Shown here: positions 1-7,519 of the stretch, one piece after another
How the letters are laid out: every line of letters begins with the position of its first letter
Position numbering within the stretch: the first letter of the stretch is position 1
DNA from: CANHVK01 sp044232905
GTDB lineage: Bacteria; Bacteroidota; Bacteroidia; Flavobacteriales_D; Crocinitomicaceae
DNA length: 64,000 bases
Assembly (NCBI GenBank): GCA_044232905.1
Contig: JBIIKZ010000003.1
Coordinates: 38,934 to 102,933, forward strand
Reading direction: 5' to 3'
The notes under the pieces: generated by a model
What the model was told of the DNA's origin: nothing
The model's input: only the letters and a program-made list of their open reading frames with translations
Databases searched by the model: none
Translations under genes and position numbers: made by a program

Positions 1-9
1 AAACTTTAA

Positions 10-1236
10 ATGAGACTTCTAATCATCCTTGGCGTAATTTCAATAGCCAATTTCTACTCCTATTCTTGCACTACATTTTTACTTTCTGGAAAATTTACGA
101 AAGATGGAAAATCCCTACTTTTTAAAAACAGGGATGCTGCTGAAAACCAAAATGCACTCGTTTATTTTAAAGATGGCAAATATCCATATTTAGGTCTCGT
201 AGACGGAAATATAGAATCAAAAACCATGGTTTGGGGAGGGTACAATTCTGCAGGATTTGCAATTATGAATTCTGCAGCGTACAACAACAATATTGGAGAC
301 TCCTCTAAATTTATTGATCAAGAAGGTATCATCATGAAAAAAGCTTTAATGACTTGTGTTACCATTCAAGATTTTGAAAAGTTACTGAACACTTTACCTA
401 AACCATGGGGACTAGATGCGAATTTTGGGGTAATTGATGCTTATGGTGGAGCTGCATTTTACGAAACAGGAAATCACGACTTTCAAAAATTTGATGCAAA
501 CGATCTAACAATAGCTCCCAATGGTTTACTCATCCGAACAAACCATGCGACAAGAGCCGACAAAACGAAAGGATTTGGATTTTGCCGTTTTAACACTGCG
601 AATGCTGTATTAAGTCAAGCTGCAATCGATAAAACTATTACTCCACAATTCATTTTCAATAACCTTTCTCGAAATCTCACCCACGCAATTACCAAAACAG
701 ACCTTACAAAAAATCTCCCCATCAATAAACAAACCGTCGATATGCGCTTTTTCATTGATTACATCCCCCGTAACAACACGACTTCCGCAATTGTAATCGT
801 TGGTGCAAAAGATGATAAACATACCCAAGAGGCAATGATGTGGACAATTCTTGGTTTTCCTTTGACATCCATCGCTATTCCGTCCTGGTTAGCTGCAGGC
901 GAACACTTATCTTCCTTAGTTAAATTAAATGCTAATTTTAATGCAACGATTTGTTCAGCTGCATTAAAAATGAAAGCAGAATGTTTTCCATTAACCTATG
1001 ACCGAGGATTTAATTACATCGACTTTTCAAAAGTGATGAATCAAGAGAATACAGGTTACCTACAAAAGGTACAAAAAATTGAAGCAGAAATTTTCAGTCG
1101 AACCAATACATTTTTGGAGGCAATAGAAATAACAGGGAAACTCAATTATAAAGACACACGATATTTTTACGAGCAATTAGATGATTATGTTCGAACCGCT
1201 TATAAGAATGAACTAGGAATTGAACTAGAAAAGTAA
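10..1236 (+). CDS. secreted Ntn-type amide hydrolase (choloylglycine/C45-like)
   Basis: The protein has 408 residues. An N-terminal hydrophobic signal (residues 1-19) is followed directly by Cys20-Thr-Thr-Phe. A cysteine placed exactly at the predicted cleavage point is the hallmark of Ntn hydrolases that cleave linear amide bonds (penicillin V acylase, bile salt hydrolase and C45-type enzymes), in which the mature N-terminal Cys is the nucleophile. Downstream features fit this family: an early FKNRD segment and a WGGYNSAGFAIMN segment. Expected location is periplasm or outer surface. The substrate cannot be told from sequence. The gene stands alone, with the ZIP gene convergent to it. The class is clear; a claim of bile salt or penicillin hydrolysis would be guesswork. 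Confidence 0.75.
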   Translation: MRLLIILGVISIANFYSYSCTTFLLSGKFTKDGKSLLFKNRDAAENQNALVYFKDGKYPYLGLVDGNIESKTMVWGGYNSAGFAIMNSAAYNNNIGDSSKFIDQEGIIMKKALMTCVTIQDFEKLLNTLPKPWGLDANFGVIDAYGGAAFYETGNHDFQKFDANDLTIAPNGLLIRTNHATRADKTKGFGFCRFNTANAVLSQAAIDKTITPQFIFNNLSRNLTHAITKTDLTKNLPINKQTVDMRFFIDYIPRNNTTSAIVIVGAKDDKHTQEAMMWTILGFPLTSIAIPSWLAAGEHLSSLVKLNANFNATICSAALKMKAECFPLTYDRGFNYIDFSKVMNQENTGYLQKVQKIEAEIFSRTNTFLEAIEITGKLNYKDTRYFYEQLDDYVRTAYKNELGIELEK

Positions 1237-1293
1237 TATCAGAAATCTAATACTCTCTAATTTGAAATCTGCTAATCTGAAATATGTAATTTC

Positions 1294-1361
1294 ACCCTGA
1301 GCTGTCCCCATTGAGCTTGTCGAAATATGTCGAAGGCGTACCCTGAGCCTGTCGAAGGGCC
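1294..1361. repeat. GAGCTTGTCGAA-type interspersed repeat cluster
   Basis: Three degenerate units of the motif CCTGAGC(C/T)TGTCGAAGG lie head to tail in the 3' region shared by the two convergent genes, ending one base before the ZIP stop codon. A related unit occurs at 58883-58902. The units are partly self-complementary (CCCT against AGGG, TCGACA against TGTCGA). This type of GC-richer short repeat is widespread in bacterial intergenic DNA. Short open frames read across it are not credible genes. Confidence 0.65.
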
Positions 1362-1362
1362 A

Positions 1363-2193
1363 CTAACCCAAAGCAACATCCAATATCATCATCACCAAGA
1401 AACCACCAATAAAACCAAGCACCGCAATATCGGTATATTTATCCCGTTGCGTCTCTGGTATCACCTCTTCTACAACAACATAAATCATCGCGCCAGCAGC
1501 AAATGCCAAGGCAAACGGTAAAATAGGTTGCATGTAAACTACTGCCAATGCTCCAATTACCCCAGCTATAGGCTCTACAACTGCAGATAATTGTCCGTAC
1601 CAAAAACTTTTTCTGCGACTCATCCCAATTCTTCGCAAAGGCATTGCAACTGCAAAACCTTCTGGAAAATTTTGAATTCCGATACCAATAGCTAAAGCAA
1701 TCGCAGCTGGTATCGTTGCGCCATCAATCCCTAAAGATGCAGCCCCAAATAAAACACCAACCGCTAAACCTTCCGGAATATTATGTAAGGTTATCGCTAA
1801 TACCAGTAAAATGGATTTATGTAATTGTGTCTTCGCTCCTTCTTTCTCATTATCTTGAAAATTTAAATGTAAATGTGGCATCACCTTATCCAATCCATAT
1901 AAAAACATAGCTCCCAAAGCAAAACCAACCGCTGCAGGCATCCACTTCATCGTTGGATACATTTTTTCAGACATCTCAATTGCTGGATTCAATAAGGACC
2001 AAAAACTGGCAGCAACCATAACACCTCCCGTAAAACCGAGCATTGCGTCTAACACTGCACGATGCATGGTCTTAAAGAAAAAAACCAATGAAGCACCCAT
2101 TGCTGTTAAAAACCAAGTAAACGTTGTTGCTAATAAAGCAGCAAACGTAGGATCAATCGAACTAAAATAATTTTCTATGTCTTTCATAATCAT
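1363..2193 (-). CDS. ZIP-family divalent metal transporter
   Basis: The product is a 276-residue multi-spanning membrane protein. Two metal-site motifs typical of ZIP transporters are visible: H137-N-I-P-E-G142 and N175-F-P-E-G179 in consecutive membrane segments. A His-rich cytoplasmic stretch (MPHLHLNF, about 105-112) precedes the first. The family moves zinc and other divalent ions into the cytoplasm; the overall look is closest to the GufA/ZIP11 branch. The start is Met-Ile-Met-Lys. A GGAGGT lies about 6 bases upstream and would be a good ribosome site, but it belongs to a repeated element (2199-2226), so its role is uncertain. Specificity (zinc versus other metals) is inferred from the family only. 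Confidence 0.85.
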   Translation of the reverse strand: MIMKDIENYFSSIDPTFAALLATTFTWFLTAMGASLVFFFKTMHRAVLDAMLGFTGGVMVAASFWSLLNPAIEMSEKMYPTMKWMPAAVGFALGAMFLYGLDKVMPHLHLNFQDNEKEGAKTQLHKSILLVLAITLHNIPEGLAVGVLFGAASLGIDGATIPAAIALAIGIGIQNFPEGFAVAMPLRRIGMSRRKSFWYGQLSAVVEPIAGVIGALAVVYMQPILPFALAFAAGAMIYVVVEEVIPETQRDKYTDIAVLGFIGGFLVMMILDVALG

Positions 2194-2198
2194 ATATT

Positions 2199-2226
2199 AC
2201 CTCCATGAGGAGGGATAAGGGAGGTG
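2199..2226. repeat. CACCTCCCT-type repeat at the ZIP gene start
   Basis: On the minus strand this reads TCACCTCCCTTATCCC followed by CTCCTCATGGAGG. A similar block (CACCTCCCTCTATCCC) occurs at 47837-47868 and a weaker one near 58825. It supplies the purine-rich GGAGG just before the ZIP start codon. It is partly self-complementary (CCTCATGGAGG). Confidence 0.45.
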
Positions 2227-2358
2227 AAACGATCGTATTTTTAAATCAAATTTAACCATTTTTAGACATATACAACATAGAATTAAGGAATTAGAATTTC
2301 AATAGAAGGTAATAACAACTTTTTTTCCTGCAACAAAAGCAAGTCCCTATTTTCTAGC

Positions 2359-2366
2359 TATATTTG
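2359..2366 (+). promoter_or_regulatory. -7 promoter element of ndk
   Basis: TATATTTG matches the Bacteroidota -7 consensus TAnnTTTG exactly and ends 18 bases before the ndk ATG. It overlaps an upstream in-frame TTG at 2364, which therefore cannot be the translation start. Confidence 0.7.
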
Positions 2367-2384
2367 TCAAAAAAAATTATAAAA

Positions 2385-2804
2385 ATGGCAACTAACAGAA
2401 CATTTACAATGTTGAAACCAGACGCTTTAGAAAGTGGAAATGCTGGTAAAATTATCGACCTTATCTTAAGCAAAGGGTTTCAAATCAAAGCAATGAAATT
2501 TACTGTTTTGACAGAAGCGCAAGCAAAAGAATTTTATATCGAGCATGTTGAAAGACCTTTCTACGGTGAATTAGTAGAATATATGACTTCTGGACCAATC
2601 ATCGCTGCTATCTTAGAAAAAGACAATGCTGTTGCTGACTTCAGAGCGTTAATCGGTGCTACTGACCCTGCAGATGCTGCAGAAGGTACAATCCGTAAAT
2701 TATATGCTGAAAGCAAAGGACGTAACGCTGTTCACGGATCTGACTCCGACGAAAGCGCTGCAAGAGAAGGTGTATTCCACTTCGCTGCAAACGAGATTTT
2801 CTAA
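2385..2804 (+). CDS. ndk: nucleoside diphosphate kinase
   Basis: This 139-residue cytoplasmic enzyme transfers the gamma phosphate of ATP to nucleoside diphosphates through a phosphohistidine. The active-site motif N-A-V-H-G-S-D is present, with catalytic His117, and the N-terminal TFTMLKPDA strand is typical. Length is normal for the family. ATG 2385 is chosen because the -7 promoter box lies across the earlier in-frame TTG at 2364. The gene is monocistronic: its own promoter is upstream and an intrinsic terminator follows 25 bases after the stop. Confidence 0.97.
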   Translation: MATNRTFTMLKPDALESGNAGKIIDLILSKGFQIKAMKFTVLTEAQAKEFYIEHVERPFYGELVEYMTSGPIIAAILEKDNAVADFRALIGATDPADAAEGTIRKLYAESKGRNAVHGSDSDESAAREGVFHFAANEIF

Positions 2805-2828
2805 TCATTTATAAACGATATCCAAAAG

Positions 2829-2852
2829 CCTTCCAATCGGAAGGTTTTTTTT
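2829..2852 (+). terminator. intrinsic terminator of ndk
   Basis: Stem CCTTCC / GGAAGG with loop AATC is followed by eight T residues. Confidence 0.85.
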
Positions 2853-2897
2853 ATGCTTATACTTTTCAACCACACTATCAAGCAATATTGCTACTCC

Positions 2898-3178
2898 GTT
2901 TCGCAAAGCGAAACAAACCTTCCCACAAAAGCGGTTGAACTACAACCCAAACATATTTCCGCGTCGCAAAACTCCGTCGCCTTGAAAAAGTAAATCGTGC
3001 TTTTAACGAATAAGGTAGCGTAACAAAAACAATTGTTTGAGGAGGAACGACGAGTTTTGTTTTTGTAGCGAACGTTTCGCAATAAAAGCCGATGCTTTTT
3101 CAGCGACAAAGGTCTTTTTACTTACTTTTTTGACCAGAAAAAAGTAAGAGAAATCCCCCCTGTTTCGCAAAGCGAAAC
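2898..3178. repeat. composite interspersed repeat between GTTTCGCAAAGCGAAAC copies
   Basis: The 433-base stretch between the ndk terminator and pepT holds no gene. It is bracketed by two identical 17-base palindromes, GTTTCGCAAAGCGAAAC, at 2898-2914 and 3162-3178. At 3121-3148 an inverted repeat pairs CTTACTTTTTT with AAAAAAGTAAG around GACCAG-like bases. The block around 3100-3155 matches 50356-50411 in opposite orientation over about 55 bases with few differences. Short reading frames across it look like by-products, not genes. I read this as a dispersed noncoding repeat. Confidence 0.6.
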
Positions 3179-3261
3179 ACCCCCACCCCTCCAAATCAAA
3201 ACAAATCCACCCCACCCCCTCTTTTCACCCCTACTTTATTCACTTCAAAAACTAAAAAAAT

Positions 3262-3269
3262 TATCTTTA
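3262..3269 (+). promoter_or_regulatory. probable -7 element of pepT
   Basis: TATCTTTA differs from TAnnTTTG only in its last base and lies 16 bases before the ATG. The same octamer precedes thiL and the DedA gene. Confidence 0.4.
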
Positions 3270-3285
3270 CAAAAAAAACACCCCT

Positions 3286-4539
3286 ATGAAAAACTACTCC
3301 TACACCGTGGAAGAACGCTTCTTAAAATACGTACAAATCGATACTACTGCCGATCCTACATCCACCTCCTTCCCTTCCTCGGAAAAACAAAAAGACCTCG
3401 CTAAAATCCTCGTACAAGAACTCCAAGAAATAGGAATTTCCGACGCTGAAATGGACCAACACGGTTATGTATATGCAACCATCGAAAGTAATTCGCCAAA
3501 AGAGAACATCCCAACCATTTGCTTCTGCGCGCACATGGACACTGCACCAGATTGTAGCGGAACAAACGTTGTTCCAATTGTACATAGAAAGTATGACGGT
3601 TCGCCAATCACTCTTCCACATGATACAACTCAAATCATTACAAAAGAAAAACACAAATACCTGAACGAAAAAATCGGCGATGATATTATTACAGCAAGTG
3701 GTTTAACCTTATTAGGAGCCGACGACAAGGCTGGTATCGCCATCATAATGGATTTTGCGCATTACATCGTGAATCATCCGGAGGTAAAACACGGTAAAAT
3801 CCGCATTTTATTCACACCAGACGAAGAAGTTGGACGTGGTGTAGAACAGCTAGACATGGAAAAACTAAATGCAGACTATGGCTACACCTTAGATGGAGGA
3901 ACACTTGGATCTATTGAAGACGAATCATTCTCTGCAGATGGTGTGTCAATAAAAATTCACGGCATTAGCGCACATCCAGGATATGCAAAAAACAAAATGG
4001 TCAATGCAATTAAAGTAGTAGCTGAAATTATTGCTGCATTACCGAAAACAGAATGGTCACCAGAAACAACTGAAAAACGCGAGGGATTTGTACATCCGAC
4101 ATCCATCAAAGGAGAATTGGAATGTACCACTGTAAACTTCATAGTAAGAGATCATGTAACTGCAAATCTTAAAATACACGAAGAAAGACTCAAAACTATC
4201 GTGGACAATATTTTAAAAAACTATCCTGAATTAGATGTAGAATTTACGATTACCGAGCAATACCGAAATATGAAAGAGGTGCTTAACACCGTTCCTTTTG
4301 TAACGGAATACGCCATCGAAGCAATGCAGCGTATTGGAATAACTTCCGAAGCTACCATTATACGTGGTGGTACAGACGGTTCCAAACTTTCGTTTATGGG
4401 TTTACCTTGCCCTAATATTTTTACAGGAGAAATGGCAATTCATTCGCGTCATGAATATGTCAGTGTACAAGACATGCAAAAAGCAGTTCATACGATGGTG
4501 GAACTTATCCAAATCTGGGAAGAGAAAGGTATTCAATAG
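3286..4539 (+). CDS. pepT: peptidase T (tripeptide aminopeptidase)
   Basis: This 417-residue M20B zinc aminopeptidase removes the N-terminal residue from tripeptides in the cytoplasm. Metal and catalytic motifs are clear: AHMDTAPD (His83, Asp85), LLGADDKAG (Asp146), TPDEEVG (Glu180/Glu181) and a C-terminal GEMAIHSRHEYV with the last metal histidine region. Length matches the family. The gene stands alone, with dsbD convergent beyond a 390-base gap. Confidence 0.95.
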   Translation: MKNYSYTVEERFLKYVQIDTTADPTSTSFPSSEKQKDLAKILVQELQEIGISDAEMDQHGYVYATIESNSPKENIPTICFCAHMDTAPDCSGTNVVPIVHRKYDGSPITLPHDTTQIITKEKHKYLNEKIGDDIITASGLTLLGADDKAGIAIIMDFAHYIVNHPEVKHGKIRILFTPDEEVGRGVEQLDMEKLNADYGYTLDGGTLGSIEDESFSADGVSIKIHGISAHPGYAKNKMVNAIKVVAEIIAALPKTEWSPETTEKREGFVHPTSIKGELECTTVNFIVRDHVTANLKIHEERLKTIVDNILKNYPELDVEFTITEQYRNMKEVLNTVPFVTEYAIEAMQRIGITSEATIIRGGTDGSKLSFMGLPCPNIFTGEMAIHSRHEYVSVQDMQKAVHTMVELIQIWEEKGIQ

Positions 4540-4554
4540 AAAATGGATAGTAAT

Positions 4555-4800
4555 AACAATCTAAAGGCGAATTTGCATTAAAAGCAGGGATTTATTACTA
4601 CAAAGGCAGTAACAAAGTCAATCTTTCCAGAAATATACTCTACTCCATTTACTACCGCAAGGTTTAACACCAATAATCACAACAGAAACTTCTTTTGGAA
4701 CCAAAAACTACTACCGCGACGAAATCGGGATTCGCGTGACGATTTTATTTCGCAAAATGTATCGTTTTGGGTGGTGATTTAGAATGTGTACAAAGTATAC
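4555..4800 (+). pseudogene. possible decayed coding remnant (unidentified)
   Basis: The gap between pepT and the palindrome contains two short stretches that read like protein. One is KAGIYYYKGSNKVNLSRN, ending in a stop at about 4662. The other is KNYYRDEIGIRVTILFRKM, ending in a TGA at about 4781, with stops and a frame change between them. I do not recognise the parent gene. The call is weak and rests only on the composition of the translations. Confidence 0.2.
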
Positions 4801-4868
4801 AAAAAGGCGCGAACACGAGAATTTCCCTTATGTAAATTTTGGAAGATGAAGGGATAACATAGTCATTC

Positions 4869-4920
4869 ATTTATACTTTATTAGTGATAGGACATGTCCT
4901 ATCACTAATAAAGTATAAAT
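4869..4920. repeat. perfect 52-bp palindrome
   Basis: The 26-base arm starting ATTTATACTTTATTAG and reaching the centre at ACA|TGT is followed immediately by its exact reverse complement, with no spacer and no mismatch. It lies 12 bases past the dsbD stop codon, between convergent pepT and dsbD. The flanks are TTT-like on the left and AAA-like on the right, the opposite of an A-stem-T bidirectional terminator, so a simple intrinsic terminator is not an obvious reading. Compare the 42-bp palindrome at 52413-52454. Confidence 0.9.
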
Positions 4921-4932
4921 CTAAATACAAAA

Positions 4933-7011
4933 TTATTTATTTTTCTCCAGACCTCCCTGTAAAAACCTTTTATAAACCTCCACATTCGGCTCGTATCCAA
5001 TCGGATCTGTCAAATCATTCCCTTCCGCATCTACCAGCACATACAATGGCTGCGAAAGTTGTCCGTAATGTGTCACTTGATAATCCGACCATTTATTTCC
5101 AACAGTCTTAATCATTCCTTGAATTGCTTTCGAATAGCGCCATTCAGATTTTGGAAGTTTTTCGCGATCATCCACGTACAACGAAACAATTACAACTTCA
5201 TCTTTTAATATCGGATGAACTACTTCATTTAACCATACCGTAGATTCTGTCCGACGACAATTCGGACAATTATGCCCCGTGAAATCTAATAACAAAGGCT
5301 TACCTTCTAATTTTGCATACGCCTTCGCTTTTTCCAAATCGTGAAACGTCAACAAACTACCATCTGCCACTTCATGCATGAAAGGTCTGAATTTCTTGAA
5401 GTTTGGACTCTCATTTACTGCCTCACCGATACTATTACCCTTTACAAAACGAAAATTATCTTCACTATGTGTTAATGGTGGCGCAACCCCATCGATTAAA
5501 CGTAATGGTGCCCCCCACATCCCTGGCAATAAATACACAGCAAAAATCAATGCTATTAATGCAAACATAAAACGAGTAACGGATAGTCGTTCAACATTTG
5601 AATCATGTGAAAACTTCAATTTTCCTAAAAGGTAGAATCCGATAATAAAAAACAACACAACCCAAATTGCAACAAATACTTCTCGTGTTAAAATACCCCA
5701 ATGGTAAGCCAAATCTACACCAGATAAAAATTTCAATGCTAAAGCCAACTCTAATAAGCCTAATACGACTTTCACCGAATTTAACCATCCTCCTGACTGT
5801 GGCAAACTATTCAACCATCCTGGGAAAATGGCAAATAACGTAAACGGCAAAGCCAAGGCCACTGCAAAACCTCCCATACCTATCGCAGGAGCCAATAATG
5901 CACCATCCGCTGCTGATTCAACTAACAAAGTACCAATAATAGGTCCTGTGCATGAAAAAGAAACCAAACTTAAAGTAAATGCCATAAAGAAGATTCCAAC
6001 TAAACCACCTTTATCCGCATTTCCGTCTGCTTTATTAACCCACGAATTAGGCATACGAATTTCAAATGCACCCAAAAATGAAACAGCAAAAAAGATGAAA
6101 ATTCCGAAGAAAATTAGATTCATCCATACGTTTGTAGACAAATCATTTAACCCTGTAGGTCCTAACAAAGCAGTAATAACCAATCCTAAACTTACATATA
6201 TAACAATAATGGAAACACCATACAACAATGCATTCAATATACCTTTTACTCTAGTTTTAGAGCGCTTTGTAAAAAATGTAACCGTCATTGGTATCATTGG
6301 AAAAACACATGGTGTCAAAAGGGCTATCAATCCTCCGCCAAAACCTTTAAAAAACACAATCCAAAGCGAATCCTTTTGTTTAGAAGCTTTTACAATTGCT
6401 TTTTTATGCTGCACTACTTTGCGTACCTCTCTACCTTCCTCTTTTTCTTTAACGACACTATCTCTCCCCTTCTCTATTGCCAAATCTCCCGTCAAACGCG
6501 GTTCCTGAGGCTCTCGAAGGACCGCTTCATACCCAACGGCTTTCACACTCGCCTCCTGTTCCGTAGGCATTAAACATTGCACCGCACACAACTGAAAAAT
6601 ATACGTAAACTTAATATCTATTGGTTGATTACTCAAAAATTCAATTTCTTGCTTATAAACTACCGAATTTTCGATATATAAAGAAGTACCCAAATCATCT
6701 TTATGGGTAATCGCTTTCTTCCCTTCTAATAATGGACCTACTGCCTTATATAAATTAGATGCTTTAATAACAATACTAGTTGGAATACCAGTATAACTCG
6801 CTTTTTCAGGATTATGATGAATCGAATATATATGCCAATCTTTTACTATGTTAGCCTTCGCAACTACATAAGCATGAGACGCATCCTTCTTTTCTAAACT
6901 AAAACTCCAACTGATATAATCCGAAAAACTCTCACCTGGCTGAGCAAAAACGCGTTGACCTCCAACAAAGACGAAACAAAAAAGTAATAAATAAAACGTA
7001 CGAACTATCAT
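4933..7011 (-). CDS. dsbD: DsbD-like thiol:disulfide interchange protein
   Basis: This 692-residue inner-membrane protein has a signal peptide (1-23), an N-terminal periplasmic DsbD-type beta domain (about 25-150), and a linker rich in Lys/Glu. The CcdA/DsbD membrane core follows (about 215-480), with conserved Cys residues in PCVFPMIP and SCTGPIIG. A C-terminal thioredoxin-like domain carries Cys582-Pro-Asn-Cys585. The family carries electrons from cytoplasmic thioredoxin across the membrane to periplasmic thiols. Domain order and both membrane-core cysteines are seen directly. The CPNC active site is a variant of the more usual form. The partner proteins are unknown. Confidence 0.9.
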   Translation of the reverse strand: MIVRTFYLLLFCFVFVGGQRVFAQPGESFSDYISWSFSLEKKDASHAYVVAKANIVKDWHIYSIHHNPEKASYTGIPTSIVIKASNLYKAVGPLLEGKKAITHKDDLGTSLYIENSVVYKQEIEFLSNQPIDIKFTYIFQLCAVQCLMPTEQEASVKAVGYEAVLREPQEPRLTGDLAIEKGRDSVVKEKEEGREVRKVVQHKKAIVKASKQKDSLWIVFFKGFGGGLIALLTPCVFPMIPMTVTFFTKRSKTRVKGILNALLYGVSIIVIYVSLGLVITALLGPTGLNDLSTNVWMNLIFFGIFIFFAVSFLGAFEIRMPNSWVNKADGNADKGGLVGIFFMAFTLSLVSFSCTGPIIGTLLVESAADGALLAPAIGMGGFAVALALPFTLFAIFPGWLNSLPQSGGWLNSVKVVLGLLELALALKFLSGVDLAYHWGILTREVFVAIWVVLFFIIGFYLLGKLKFSHDSNVERLSVTRFMFALIALIFAVYLLPGMWGAPLRLIDGVAPPLTHSEDNFRFVKGNSIGEAVNESPNFKKFRPFMHEVADGSLLTFHDLEKAKAYAKLEGKPLLLDFTGHNCPNCRRTESTVWLNEVVHPILKDEVVIVSLYVDDREKLPKSEWRYSKAIQGMIKTVGNKWSDYQVTHYGQLSQPLYVLVDAEGNDLTDPIGYEPNVEVYKRFLQGGLEKNK

Positions 7012-7032
7012 AAACTATGGTTTAATGTACAA

Positions 7033-7083
7033 ACAAAAAAATCCGTTTTGAACATAGAACAAAGCTACTACAAAACGGATTCT
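7033..7083 (-). terminator. terminator of the 92-codon gene
   Basis: Read on the minus strand, an 11-base stem AATCCGTTTTG / CAAAACGGATT encloses a 20-base loop and is followed by a T run. It lies 54 bases past the stop codon of the upstream gene and 28 bases before the dsbD start, separating the two transcripts. Confidence 0.75.
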
Positions 7084-7136
7084 TTCAAAAATTTAAGCAC
7101 AATTTTTATGCTTTATTAATAATTCTAATAAAAAAT

Positions 7137-7415
7137 TTAGAATTTAACCTCTACAATATGATCAATCGGAATCCAAACCCCACCTTTCAAACAAATATAT
7201 TTTGCTCCAGTTGCCCAAATCGTTGTTTCTACTCTTTTTGGCCCTTCATCATCATGGAAATAAATCGAAACTTTAGAATGATACCCATTACCTAAACGTG
7301 TTGCCTGTTCCAATTGATTTCTCAACTCTTCATGTTGATCCACATCCATTTCTTTCTGAAATGTCATTTTTGAAACCTCCTCCTTTTCGATAGTTTTGTA
7401 TGCCGAAATTTCCAT
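7137..7415 (-). CDS. conserved hypothetical protein, small beta-barrel-like
   Basis: The longest frame encodes 92 residues and has no membrane segment or signal. The second half alternates as expected for a small beta barrel (KVSIYFHDDEGP, ETTIWATGAKYICLKGG, WIPIDHIVEVKF). This resembles an Sm/Rof-type fold, but that is a visual impression only. The start is ambiguous. ATG 7415 gives 92 residues. ATG 7367 gives 76 residues and has an unusually good AGGAGG 8-10 bases upstream. I have seen similar short proteins in Bacteroidota annotated only as hypothetical. It has its own -7 box and terminator, so it is a single-gene unit. Confidence 0.75.
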   Translation of the reverse strand: MEISAYKTIEKEEVSKMTFQKEMDVDQHEELRNQLEQATRLGNGYHSKVSIYFHDDEGPKRVETTIWATGAKYICLKGGVWIPIDHIVEVKF

Positions 7416-7467
7416 AACCGTGCGTTTTAATTCTTTCTATATTTTATTTATATCCGAAGATATTTGA

Positions 7468-7475
7468 CAAAAGTA
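7468..7475 (-). promoter_or_regulatory. -7 element of the 92-codon gene
   Basis: The minus strand reads TACTTTTG, an exact TAnnTTTG match, 52 bases before ATG 7415. The long leader is compatible with either start. Confidence 0.55.
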
Positions 7476-7519
7476 GAAAATATTAGGAAATATTTACCGG
7501 TTAATGTTAAAATTCAAGC

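Noticed and set aside
1327..1521. Short open frame beginning in the GAGCTTGTCGAA cluster
   Set aside because: The first part is repeat sequence and the rest is antisense to the ZIP gene end.
2891..3215. Two minus-strand open frames between ndk and pepT
   Set aside because: They read across the dispersed repeat. The encoded residues mirror the repeat and palindromes, with no independent gene signs.
4869..4920. Reading the 52-base palindrome as a simple bidirectional terminator
   Set aside because: Ordinary bidirectional terminators have A before and T after the stem. Here the flanks are the reverse and the loop is zero; termination remains possible but is not shown.
5828..6508. Long plus-strand open frame opposite dsbD
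   Set aside because: It lies wholly inside dsbD on the other strand, has low-complexity Lys/Asn/Pro composition and no promoter. It is a shadow of the membrane-protein codon pattern.
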